From positions 1-58,963 of the forward strand of contig VSOK01000010.1 in the NCBI GenBank assembly GCA_009774765.1: 58,963 nucleotides of DNA, given 5' to 3'. The notes beneath the pieces were generated by a model. The model was not told where the DNA came from and searched no databases. It was given only the letters and a program-made list of their open reading frames with translations. A program made the translations under genes and the position numbers. Position 1 is the stretch's first letter. The number at the start of each line of letters is the position of its first letter. Positions 26,838 through 34,661 of the stretch are shown here, piece after piece. The stretch is from Bacteroidales bacterium. Lineage in GTDB: Bacteria; Bacteroidota; Bacteroidia; Bacteroidales; UBA932.

Positions 26838-27470
26838 ATGAAAATCGTATTTGCAACGGGCAATAGCGGAAAACTGCGTGAAGCATCAGAAATTTTGGGC
26901 GGGGGATTTGAGCTCGTTACCCCTGCGGAGATGGGAATAAATGAAGAAATCCCTGAGACAGGCAGTACATTGAAAGCGAATTCACGTCAGAAGGCGGAAT
27001 ATCTTTGGGACAGATGCGGATGTATCTGTTTTGCCGATGACACAGGCCTTGAGGTCGATGCGCTTGGAGGTGCTCCCGGAGTCCATACGGCACGCTATGC
27101 CGGCGAGGACAAGGATTTCAACAAAAATATGGACAAGCTTCTTCACGAGCTGTCTGTAATCGAGACGGAAGTGCGTATGGCTTCGAAGCTGGGACTTTCT
27201 ATGAAAAAGGTGTCACGCCGCGCACGCTTCAGAAGTGTCGTGACTCTTATCATAGACGGCGAGAAGCATTATTTTGACGGTACCCTTGAAGGGGAAATAG
27301 CAAGGCACAAATCAGGAAACGGAGGATTCGGATATGATCCGGTGTTCCTGCCTGATGAGTTTCCGGGACAGACTCTTGCGGATATAACCGAAGAACAGAA
27401 AAACGGAATATCGCACAGGGGAAAGGCACTTCGTGCAATGGCTGAATATCTGAAAGGCCGGGATATGTGA
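26838..27470 (+). CDS. rdgB: RdgB/HAM1 non-canonical purine NTP pyrophosphatase
   Basis: A 210-residue house-cleaning enzyme that hydrolyses dITP, ITP and XTP to the monophosphate plus PPi. Motifs: IVFATGNSGK (3-12), CFADDTGLEVDALGGAPGVHTARYAG (the catalytic acidic pair and purine pocket) and GNGGFGYDPVFLPD. A stretch of roughly 20 residues (about 107-127) lengthens the protein compared with the usual form. Cytoplasmic. recO follows after 32 bases and probably shares its promoter. Confidence 0.95.
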   Translation: MKIVFATGNSGKLREASEILGGGFELVTPAEMGINEEIPETGSTLKANSRQKAEYLWDRCGCICFADDTGLEVDALGGAPGVHTARYAGEDKDFNKNMDKLLHELSVIETEVRMASKLGLSMKKVSRRARFRSVVTLIIDGEKHYFDGTLEGEIARHKSGNGGFGYDPVFLPDEFPGQTLADITEEQKNGISHRGKALRAMAEYLKGRDM

Positions 27471-27502
27471 TTTTGCCTTGACCGGGATGAAAATTTGACG
27501 GA

Positions 27503-28156
27503 ATGACAGTCAATACTGACCTTATTGTTCTCCACACCACCAAATTCGGTGAAAATTCGCTTGTAGTCCATACTATAAGCAAGGAGTATGGAAGACGGAG
27601 CTTTCTTGTGAGAAATGTCAGCCGGAAGTCATCCATGTCATATTTTCTTCCTTTGAATATTCTTGAGGCGGATGTCGTCGAGACGCAGAAGTCACGGCTG
27701 TACACGGCAAAGAACCTGTCTTCTCTGCATCCTCTTTCCGGAATAAGGAACAATCTGTACAAGAACTCGATAACTATGTTCATAAGCGAGGTCCTGTACC
27801 GGGTTGTAAAGGATGGGGCGAAGGAGCCGGGGCTTTATGAATGGTGCGAGAAGAATATCCTGCTTCTTGATGCGATGGAGACGGACTTCAGCAATTTCCA
27901 TCTCCGGTTTCTTTTTGAACTGGCTGTCGTGCTTGGCTTCTCTCCGGAGATGAAGGACATTGAGCCTTTTGCGGGAGACAGGCTGCAGCAGATGGAGGCA
28001 TTCATGAAGCTGTCATTTGAGGAATCTATGCTTGTGCCGCTTTCGGGATCCGCAAGGAATGAAATGTCGGAGTGCATCTTGAGGTATCTTGAGTATCATT
28101 TGGATTCTGCGGTCAATATCCGTTCTCTGAAAGTGCTCAGGGAGTTATTTCAATAA
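27503..28156 (+). CDS. recO: DNA repair protein RecO
   Basis: A 217-residue RecO homologue: an N-terminal OB fold (1-80; DLIVLHTTKFGENSLVVHTISKEYG) and a helical C-terminal domain (FHLRFLFELAVVLGFSPEM). RecO loads RecA on SSB-coated single-stranded DNA with RecR. It is slightly shorter than the enterobacterial protein, and the zinc-finger cysteines of some homologues are not evident, which is usual in this phylum. Second gene after rdgB. Confidence 0.9.
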   Translation: MTVNTDLIVLHTTKFGENSLVVHTISKEYGRRSFLVRNVSRKSSMSYFLPLNILEADVVETQKSRLYTAKNLSSLHPLSGIRNNLYKNSITMFISEVLYRVVKDGAKEPGLYEWCEKNILLLDAMETDFSNFHLRFLFELAVVLGFSPEMKDIEPFAGDRLQQMEAFMKLSFEESMLVPLSGSARNEMSECILRYLEYHLDSAVNIRSLKVLRELFQ

Positions 28157-28163
28157 AAACTGC

Positions 28164-28171
28164 TATATTTG
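28164..28171 (+). promoter_or_regulatory. -7 box of the suf operon
   Basis: TATATTTG lies 18 bases ahead of ATG 28190. The start site would be near 28178, so the leader is very short and the alternative upstream start of the sufB frame (28169) is excluded. Confidence 0.55.
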
Positions 28172-28189
28172 TGGCATCAGGTGTTTCTT

Positions 28190-29635
28190 ATGGATAATAA
28201 AGACGAAAAAGATATAATTGCAGATCTTGCGGAGAAGGAATACGAGCACGGCTTCGTCACGGAAGTTGATCAGGAATTCATCCCGAAAGGTCTCAATGAA
28301 GATATAATAAGACTGATTTCCTCAAAAAAGGATGAGCCTCAATGGATGCTTGATTTCCGTCTTGAGGCTTTCCGTCGCTGGCAGAAGATGAAGCTGCCGA
28401 CTTGGGCGCATCTTGATATTCCTGAGATTGATTTTCAGGATATCATCTATTATGCTGCACCCAAGATGGACAGTGACAGGCCTAAGGAGATCGATCCTGA
28501 GCTTGAAAGGACTTTTGACAAGCTGGGCATTCCGCTTCACGAAAGGGCGGCTCTTGCAGGAGTGGCGGTGGATGCTGTCTTTGACTCGGTTTCGGTCAAG
28601 ACGACATTCCGTGAGGCTTTGTCTGACAAAGGCATAATTTTCTGCTCCTTTTCAGAGGCTGTCAGAGAGTATCCGGATCTTGTCAGGAAATATCTGGCTT
28701 CAGTGGTGCCTGTGGGAGATAATTTCTATGCCGCTCTCAATTCTGCCGTTTTCAGCGACGGCTCGTTCTGCTATATTCCCAAAGGGGTACGCTGTCCGAT
28801 GGAACTGTCAAGCTATTTCCGTATCAATGCGAAAGGGACCGGCCAGTTCGAGAGGACGCTGATTGTGGCTGATGAAGGTTCGTATGTGAGCTATATGGAG
28901 GGCTGTACGGCTCCTATGCGTGATGAGAACCAGCTTCATGCCGCTGTTGTGGAAATCGTGGTGGAGAAAGACGCCGAGGTGAAATATTCCACTGTGCAGA
29001 ACTGGTATCCAGGTGATGCTCAGGGACGTGGAGGTATTTTCAATTTTGTGACCAAAAGAGGTATCTGCAAAGGCGAGGGAAGCCATCTTTCGTGGACCCA
29101 GGTTGAGACCGGCTCTGCGATTACCTGGAAATATCCGTCCACGATACTCAAAGGGGACAATTCCTCATCTGAGTTCTATTCGGTGGCTGTGACCAACAAT
29201 TATCAGCAGGCGGATACGGGAACCAAGATGATACATATAGGAAAGAATACACGCAGCCGTATAATAAGCAAGGGTATCTCGGCCGGTTATAGCCAGAACA
29301 GCTATCGCGGACTCGTCAAGATGCTTCCGGGTGCGGACAATGCGCGCAACTATTCGCAGTGTGACAGCCTTCTGATAGGCAACAGGTGCGGGGCGCATAC
29401 TTTCCCGGATATACAGAATGCAAACAGGACAGCTGTAGTTGAACATGAAGCCACGACTTCAAAGATCAGCGAAGATCAGCTTTTCTATTGCAACCAGCGT
29501 GGAATCGCTCCCGAGGAAGCTGTCGGACTGATTGTAAACGGGTATGCGCGTGAGGTACTGGCCAAGCTGCCTATGGAATTTGCGGTTGAGGCGCAGAAAC
29601 TGCTGTCTCTCTCATTGGAAGGCTCTGTCGGATAG
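28190..29635 (+). CDS. sufB: Fe-S cluster scaffold protein SufB
   Basis: A 481-residue SufB, scaffold subunit of the SufBC2D complex that builds Fe-S clusters in the cytoplasm. Recognisable blocks: FCSFSEAVREYPDLVRKY, VPVGDNFYAALNSAVFSDGSFCYIPKGVRCPMELSSYFRIN, the EGCTAP motif, and GRCGAHTFP-type NRCGAHTFPDIQNANRTAVVEHEATTSKI near the C-terminus. Full length. First gene of sufB-pnuC-sufC-sufD. The cysteine desulfurase SufS and SufE, often next in such operons, are absent here. Confidence 0.96.
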   Translation: MDNKDEKDIIADLAEKEYEHGFVTEVDQEFIPKGLNEDIIRLISSKKDEPQWMLDFRLEAFRRWQKMKLPTWAHLDIPEIDFQDIIYYAAPKMDSDRPKEIDPELERTFDKLGIPLHERAALAGVAVDAVFDSVSVKTTFREALSDKGIIFCSFSEAVREYPDLVRKYLASVVPVGDNFYAALNSAVFSDGSFCYIPKGVRCPMELSSYFRINAKGTGQFERTLIVADEGSYVSYMEGCTAPMRDENQLHAAVVEIVVEKDAEVKYSTVQNWYPGDAQGRGGIFNFVTKRGICKGEGSHLSWTQVETGSAITWKYPSTILKGDNSSSEFYSVAVTNNYQQADTGTKMIHIGKNTRSRIISKGISAGYSQNSYRGLVKMLPGADNARNYSQCDSLLIGNRCGAHTFPDIQNANRTAVVEHEATTSKISEDQLFYCNQRGIAPEEAVGLIVNGYAREVLAKLPMEFAVEAQKLLSLSLEGSVG

Positions 29636-29671
29636 ACTGTATATGGTCATTCCGGTTCGCTTGGGTGCTTT

Positions 29672-29688
29672 CCCGGTATGACTCCGGG
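29672..29688 (+). other. Small hairpin in the sufB-pnuC gap
   Basis: CCCGG (29672-29676) and CCGGG (29684-29688) around a 7-base loop in the 91-base gap. No U run; a weak structure, possibly marking an mRNA end or affecting pnuC translation. Confidence 0.25.
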
Positions 29689-29726
29689 GCCTGTGTAGAA
29701 CAACCGTAAGATAATTGACTGGAAAA

Positions 29727-30383
29727 ATGAACGAAATAATAAACTATACGGTATTTGCAATCGGTGGGGTTCCTGTGCTGCTGATAGATCTGGTTACTTC
29801 TGTCATCGGCCTGACCTGCGTGTTCCTTGCAGGGCGCAACAGCAGATATAATTTCTGGGTGGGATACCTGTACACGTTCCTGCTTTTTCTGATGTTCTGG
29901 AACAAGCATCTGTATGCGAGTCTCCTGCTTCAGCCGATATCGCTTGGCATAAATATTCTCGGGCATTACCGCTGGACTCATCCCAAAGAGGGCGAAAAGA
30001 GTTCGGAGGACCATACGGCACTGAAGGTTACTATGTTGAGCTGGCCTCAGCGTTTTGCCGCCATTGCATCGGTTTTTGTCCTAGCTGGATTTTGGGGATG
30101 GCTTCTGAGCATGATGGGGAACCGGTGGTTTGTCGGTTTGTTCCCGTCGGATCCGATACCGTATCTTGATGCCTGTGTGACTGTGCTTATTCTTGTGGCC
30201 CAGTTCCTCTCGGCTCTCAAGAAATGGGACTGCTGGATAGCCTGGCTTATGGTGAATGTTACCCAGATGATTCTGCATATATCTGTAGGACACGTATTTA
30301 TGCCGATAGTATGCGGACTGTATCTTCTGAACGGCATATTGTCATTGTACAATTGGTATAAGCTGTACAGGAAAAAGGCCTGA
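29727..30383 (+). CDS. pnuC: PnuC-family vitamin/nucleoside transporter
   Basis: A 218-residue inner-membrane protein with about seven hydrophobic segments. PnuC features include SLGINILGHYRWTHP and the C-terminal KKWDCWIAWLMVNVTQMILHISVGHVFMPIVCGLYLLNGILSLYNWYKLYR, the second half of the PnuC repeat. PnuC proteins move nicotinamide riboside or, in PnuT-type members of Bacteroidota, thiamine. No thiamine riboswitch was seen before the gene. ATG 29727 follows an A-rich stretch; an in-frame TTG four codons earlier is less likely. It is inserted between sufB and sufC, a place with no obvious functional link. Substrate open. Confidence 0.78.
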   Translation: MNEIINYTVFAIGGVPVLLIDLVTSVIGLTCVFLAGRNSRYNFWVGYLYTFLLFLMFWNKHLYASLLLQPISLGINILGHYRWTHPKEGEKSSEDHTALKVTMLSWPQRFAAIASVFVLAGFWGWLLSMMGNRWFVGLFPSDPIPYLDACVTVLILVAQFLSALKKWDCWIAWLMVNVTQMILHISVGHVFMPIVCGLYLLNGILSLYNWYKLYRKKA

Positions 30384-30413
30384 TCAGCGTAATGACTGTA
30401 AAAAATAGGAAAA

Positions 30414-31160
30414 ATGAACGATATATTACTTGAAATAAAAGGCCTGAAAGCCGGAATAGAGGGGAAGGAAATTCTCCGTGGGGTTGATCTTACAATCCGT
30501 AAAGGCGAAATACACGCTATTATGGGACCTAACGGTGCCGGAAAGAGTACATTGTCAGCCGTGCTTGCGGGAAAGGAGAATTTTACTGTAACTGGAGGAA
30601 GTATAAAGTTTCTCGGGCAGGATCTTCTGGAGATGTCTCCTGAAGAACGTTCCTGGGCAGGTATTTTCCTTTCTTTCCAGTATCCGGTTGAGATTCCGGG
30701 GGTTTCGATAACCAACTTTATGAAAACTGCCGTCAATTCGCACCGCAAGGCAAAAGGACTTGAGGAACTTAAGGCAGGGGAGTTTCTGAAGCTTATGAAA
30801 GAGAAGATGGCCTTTGTGCAGATGAAGCCGGAATTCTCAAAAAGGGAGGTTAATGTAGGCTTTTCCGGAGGAGAGAAAAAAAGAAACGAGATTTTCCAGA
30901 TGGCTATGCTGGATCCGGTGCTTTCAATCCTTGACGAGACCGACAGTGGACTTGATGTTGACGCGCTTCGGATTGTTGCAAGCGGTGTGAACGCTCTCCA
31001 TACACCGGAGAAGGCTGCAATTGTGATTACCCACTACCAGCGTCTTCTTGATTATATCGTACCGGATGTGGTCCACGTGCTGAAAGACGGACAGATCGTC
31101 AAGACTGCCGGACGTGAACTTGTCGCTCAGATTGAGGACAAAGGCTATGACAACATATAG
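30414..31160 (+). CDS. sufC: Fe-S assembly ATPase SufC
   Basis: A 248-residue ABC-type ATPase of the SufBC2D complex. Walker A GPNGAGKST at 38-46, Q-loop in LSFQYPVEIPG, signature VGFSGGEKKRNEIFQ, Walker B LSILDETDSGLDVDAL and the switch His in IVITHYQRLL. The SGGEKKR signature is the SufC form. It lies 30 bases after pnuC and 9 bases before sufD. Confidence 0.96.
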   Translation: MNDILLEIKGLKAGIEGKEILRGVDLTIRKGEIHAIMGPNGAGKSTLSAVLAGKENFTVTGGSIKFLGQDLLEMSPEERSWAGIFLSFQYPVEIPGVSITNFMKTAVNSHRKAKGLEELKAGEFLKLMKEKMAFVQMKPEFSKREVNVGFSGGEKKRNEIFQMAMLDPVLSILDETDSGLDVDALRIVASGVNALHTPEKAAIVITHYQRLLDYIVPDVVHVLKDGQIVKTAGRELVAQIEDKGYDNI

Positions 31161-31169
31161 GAGGAAGCT

Positions 31170-31823
31170 ATGTCAGGTCAATTGCATATTTCTGAAGGAC
31201 AGGCCTTCCGCCAGACCGTAGTTGTCAGTCCTGGTGTGTCGGAACAGGCTTCCATTACGCTTGAAAAGGATTCGAAGCTCTCTCTTGTCTTTGTTGTCCT
31301 GCCCGGTGCCGGCGGTGATATCTCATTGACGGTTGATCTCGTGGGAGAAGGTGCTGAAGCTGAGGTGTCAGGCATTTATATTTGTCCGGGAGAAGAAAAG
31401 GTCAATATATCATTGGCTATGAACCATAAAGTGCCGCACTGTCTCTCCCGCCAGCTTTTCAAAGGTATAGCTGGAGGAAAGTCGAGGGTTGATTTCTACG
31501 GCAAGATAACTGTTGCCATAGATGCACAGAAAACTGAGGCATATCAGGAGAACCATAATCTGTTGCTTTCCGAGGATGCGAAAGTCAATACAAAACCTCA
31601 GCTTGAGATATATGCTGACGATGTGAAATGTTCGCACGGGGCTACTATAGGACGTCTTAATGAGGATGAGCAGTTCTATATGCGTTCCAGAGGAATTTCC
31701 ATTGATGACGCAAAAGTGCTTCAGATGATTTCGTTCCTGTCTCCCGTTCTGGATTCCATATCTGATGATACGGAAAGGGAATCATTGTCTTCAGCTGTTG
31801 AGGCTGCAGTCCGCCGATTCTGA
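31170..31823 (+). CDS. sufD: SufD-like protein, short form
   Basis: A 217-residue protein matching the beta-helix core and C-terminus of SufD (DFYGKITVAIDAQKTEAYQENHNLLLSEDAKVNTKPQLEIYADDVKCSHGATIGRLNEDEQFYMRSRGI). The invariant CSHG and KPQLEI blocks are intact. Usual SufD is about 400-450 residues, so the N-terminal helical domain and part of the helix are missing. The start at 31170 lies 9 bases after the sufC stop, so it is not a broken gene here; no SufD N-terminal coding remnant is seen upstream. It probably still pairs with SufB in a smaller SufBC2D complex. Confidence 0.85.
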   Translation: MSGQLHISEGQAFRQTVVVSPGVSEQASITLEKDSKLSLVFVVLPGAGGDISLTVDLVGEGAEAEVSGIYICPGEEKVNISLAMNHKVPHCLSRQLFKGIAGGKSRVDFYGKITVAIDAQKTEAYQENHNLLLSEDAKVNTKPQLEIYADDVKCSHGATIGRLNEDEQFYMRSRGISIDDAKVLQMISFLSPVLDSISDDTERESLSSAVEAAVRRF

Positions 31824-31849
31824 TTGTCCCCGTGTCCATTAAAGGCGGA

Positions 31850-33088
31850 TCACCAGAATGATACTGATGTGAAACATCCGTTGAAACTGTGTTCTGTTAT
31901 CACACCGTCTTCCCATAACGCGGGCTTGTTGCCTGCGTACCTGTTGCTGATTATTGCACAGCAGTGACCGTTGTGGCTGCTGATTCCGTCATTGTATATG
32001 CAGCCATAGCCTGCAGGAAGGCTTACAGACTTGCTTCCGTCATATATCGTGGCGACTGCATCATCTGTCGCCGGGTTGGATATCATATATATATAGTCCC
32101 TGTCTGCGCATACGCCGTATGATTTTGTCATACCGTCTGTGGAGGCGACTATGTAGCCGTTGCTCCATATCCATCCTTCTTGCCTGTAGCCTGAAACCGC
32201 TTCACCGAATGTGAATATGTTTCCGCCTCCATATATGATCCGGCATCCGGATATTGAATATCCGTTGCGTATCTGGTATGGTGTAGTATGGCTGCCCTGT
32301 ATGAAGGAATATGCCGTGCCCCATCTCATACGTGCTGTCATACAGAGCTTGCCGTCAATGATCCTGGCATCATCTATTCCGATGGCATCAGCAGGAGGCT
32401 GTATCATATTCTCGGTCCCGTTCCGGATGATATAATACTCGGCCGGTGCTCCGGCGCTGCTGCCGGACGGTTCCGCACAGCTGAAGAACAAGTCCTTGCC
32501 TGACTGGTGGAATCCGGACATAAGCACAGCATTCCTCCTGTGTATGATTATGTTCCCGTTTATCCTGTATGTCAGACCGTTGCCGCTTCTTGGCATCCCT
32601 AATGTATGTACCTCGCCTGTTATGACGGCCATATCGGCAATCATTTCCCTGCCGGAGTACCTGAATCTCTCCGTCCCGTCACATTTTATCACGGTCTCGG
32701 TGTCTGTGGAGAAGTCCGTGTAGAGATGCCCTCCTATGCACCTGTGCATATCGGCATCTGATGATATGCAGTTGGCCTGTCCTACAGGCAGTTCCATAAT
32801 ACGTTCCTTCCCTTTCATAAGAAAGAGTTTACCGATGTCGTCATTTGTACCTATGCTATGTCTCCAGTCATAGCCTTCAGGGTATTCCACGCCTGTAATG
32901 TAAAGTTCTTTAGGGGTTTCAGGATCTCCGTCATCCGGATTTCCGGTCTCTCCGGGCCTTTCAGTTCCTCCTCCAGCCCATTCCTGTCTTGTCCCGTTCA
33001 GCTGCCTGTCCATCTCGACAGGTCCATATCGGCATCCCTGTACAATGGATATCACTGCCATAGACATTCCTGCAATTCTTCTCTTCAT
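31850..33088 (-). CDS. Lipoprotein with propeller-like repeats, unknown function
   Basis: A 412-residue protein beginning MKRRIAGMSMAVISIVQGC, a lipoprotein signal with Cys19 (hence the start at 33088 rather than an in-frame start 30 codons upstream). A low-complexity Gly/Pro/Glu linker (about 35-60) precedes a repetitive body. Units of roughly 45-50 residues recur with the pattern of a Tyr-rich strand, then (W/R)xNG and then a short Pro-Ala/Gly turn, for instance EYYIIRNG, PYQIRNG, GWIWSNG and PALWEDG. That fits a beta-propeller of six or seven blades on the outer surface. No catalytic motif. It is convergent with sufD and has its own promoter. Not recognised further. Confidence 0.65.
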   Translation of the reverse strand: MKRRIAGMSMAVISIVQGCRYGPVEMDRQLNGTRQEWAGGGTERPGETGNPDDGDPETPKELYITGVEYPEGYDWRHSIGTNDDIGKLFLMKGKERIMELPVGQANCISSDADMHRCIGGHLYTDFSTDTETVIKCDGTERFRYSGREMIADMAVITGEVHTLGMPRSGNGLTYRINGNIIIHRRNAVLMSGFHQSGKDLFFSCAEPSGSSAGAPAEYYIIRNGTENMIQPPADAIGIDDARIIDGKLCMTARMRWGTAYSFIQGSHTTPYQIRNGYSISGCRIIYGGGNIFTFGEAVSGYRQEGWIWSNGYIVASTDGMTKSYGVCADRDYIYMISNPATDDAVATIYDGSKSVSLPAGYGCIYNDGISSHNGHCCAIISNRYAGNKPALWEDGVITEHSFNGCFTSVSFW

Positions 33089-33148
33089 CGCTCGCTCCAT
33101 AGTCATTCTCTTTTCGGCCTGTGCCGCAGGTCCTTGTTGTAGTGTCTG

Positions 33149-33179
33149 CAAAATTATCATTGGAACCGTTAACGGCAAA
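33149..33179 (-). promoter_or_regulatory. Promoter of the propeller-like lipoprotein gene
   Basis: On the minus strand TTTG (33179-33176) and TAATTTTG (33156-33149) with 19-base spacing. A second -7-like TATATTTG lies at 33183-33176 and overlaps the upstream element. Confidence 0.5.
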
Positions 33180-33292
33180 TATAATGTGGTGAACTGCTGC
33201 TGTTTTTTATCTTTTTATAGATTTTTTCTGTTTTTTGTGGCCGCTCCGGATGAGTTTGTGGATTTTTGAAGAAAAGTTGAGTCCAAATCTGC

Positions 33293-33300
33293 TATATTTG
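33293..33300 (+). promoter_or_regulatory. -7 box of tsaE-ispE
   Basis: TATATTTG with TTTG 24 bases upstream (33265-33268). The start site near 33307 rules out the TTG start at 33305 and supports ATG 33344. Confidence 0.5.
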
Positions 33301-33343
33301 CGGCTTGATACAATATCATATTATCCTCAAAAGGACATTGGAA

Positions 33344-33766
33344 ATGAAACATCAGATAACCATAAAGGATACGGCGGACCTTGACCGTGCAGCCGGGGAA
33401 TTCCTTAAAGAGATCGGACAGCACAGGCTTATTGCATTCTTTGCTCCTATGGGTGCCGGCAAGACTACTTTTACGACGGCGATATGCCGTATGCTCGGTG
33501 TGGAAGATGCCGTATGCTCTCCTACATTTACTATTGTCAATGAATATATGACGGAGTCCGGGGAGCCGATGTATCATTTTGACTTCTACCGCATCACCAG
33601 ATTGCAGGAGGCTGTCGAGATCGGGCTTGACGACTATCTTTACAGCGGTTGTCTATGTATCATGGAATGGCCGGAAAACATTGAGGAACTTCTGCCTGAA
33701 GAAACCCTGAAGGTGACGATTTCCGTAAATGATGATTTGTCCAGGACTGTGAGCTGGGAAGACTGA
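33344..33766 (+). CDS. tsaE: tRNA threonylcarbamoyladenosine biosynthesis ATPase TsaE
   Basis: A 140-residue P-loop ATPase needed with TsaB and TsaD to make t6A37 in tRNAs reading ANN codons. Walker A APMGAGKTT at 34-42, the SPTFTIVNEY block, and HFDFYRI and IMEWPEN near the end are all family marks. Cytoplasmic. The start at 33344 gives the usual length. ispE follows after 20 bases and they share a promoter. Confidence 0.93.
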   Translation: MKHQITIKDTADLDRAAGEFLKEIGQHRLIAFFAPMGAGKTTFTTAICRMLGVEDAVCSPTFTIVNEYMTESGEPMYHFDFYRITRLQEAVEIGLDDYLYSGCLCIMEWPENIEELLPEETLKVTISVNDDLSRTVSWED

Positions 33767-33786
33767 AAGCCAAAAGCGGATTTGAA

Positions 33787-34659
33787 ATGATAAGCAGACC
33801 CAACGTAAAAATAAATCTCGGACTGAATGTCCTCAGAAAGCGTGCAGACGGATATCACGATCTTGAAACGCTTTTTGTGCCGTGCTTTGAAATAAGCGAT
33901 GTCCTTGAAATCGTATCCGGAGATGATTACAGCAGGACTTTGTCGCATCTGATGTCTGCGTATGGAGAAGGCTCCATTGCCCAGGCTGTTTCTCCTGACG
34001 GGAAACTGATGATAACCATAGCTCGCCGTGAAGGGGTTGACTGGGATCCTCTTCAGGATTTGTGTGCCAGGGCATATTGTCTTCTTGGAAGGGATTACAG
34101 CCTTCCGCCTGTCAAGATCTTTCTGGAAAAGCTTTCACCTGTCGGAGCCGGGCTTGGAGGCGGTTCGTCTGATGCTGCGTTTGCATTGAAGATGCTGAAC
34201 AGCATATTCTCTTTGGGTCTTGACGACAGTTCCCTTGCAGGATATGCGTCTGAGCTTGGAAGCGACTGTGCATTTTTTGTCCATAACCGTCCAATGTTCG
34301 GTGAAGGCAGGGGTGAGAAGCTTTCCGCATTTCCCATAGATTCCATAGATTTCGGTCAGGAGGATGGCTCATCCTGCAGATATGTCCTGAAACTTGTTGT
34401 CCCGGACGGGGTAGCCGTGTCGACGGCTGAGGCATATAAAGGTATAGTTCCGGGGATTCCGGAAATTTCTCTCAGGGAAATACTTGCAATGCCTGTGGAG
34501 CAGTGGAAAGGTCTGCTGTCCAACGATTTTGAAAATACAGTGTTCAAGGCACACCCTGAACTGGAACGTATCAAGCAGTCTCTGTACGACTCCGGAGCCG
34601 TATATGCCTCTATGTCAGGCAGCGGCTCGTCTCTGTTTGCCTTGTACGACAGGGAATAA
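33787..34659 (+). CDS. ispE: 4-diphosphocytidyl-2-C-methyl-D-erythritol kinase
   Basis: A 290-residue GHMP kinase of the methylerythritol phosphate route to isoprenoids. KINLGLNVLRKRADGYHDLETLF (8-30) carries the substrate-binding Lys, and PVGAGLGGGSSDAA (118-131) is the ATP loop. ELGSDCAFFV and the C-terminal YASMSGSGSSLFALYD complete the pattern. Second gene after tsaE; its stop is two bases from the convergent comM stop. Confidence 0.95.
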   Translation: MISRPNVKINLGLNVLRKRADGYHDLETLFVPCFEISDVLEIVSGDDYSRTLSHLMSAYGEGSIAQAVSPDGKLMITIARREGVDWDPLQDLCARAYCLLGRDYSLPPVKIFLEKLSPVGAGLGGGSSDAAFALKMLNSIFSLGLDDSSLAGYASELGSDCAFFVHNRPMFGEGRGEKLSAFPIDSIDFGQEDGSSCRYVLKLVVPDGVAVSTAEAYKGIVPGIPEISLREILAMPVEQWKGLLSNDFENTVFKAHPELERIKQSLYDSGAVYASMSGSGSSLFALYDRE

Positions 34660-34661
34660 TC

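Noticed and set aside
29636..29726. Possible thiamine (THI-box) riboswitch ahead of the PnuC-family gene
   Set aside because: The CUGAGA and the GCGUAGGGAA-type blocks of the class are absent; only a small CCCGG hairpin is seen.
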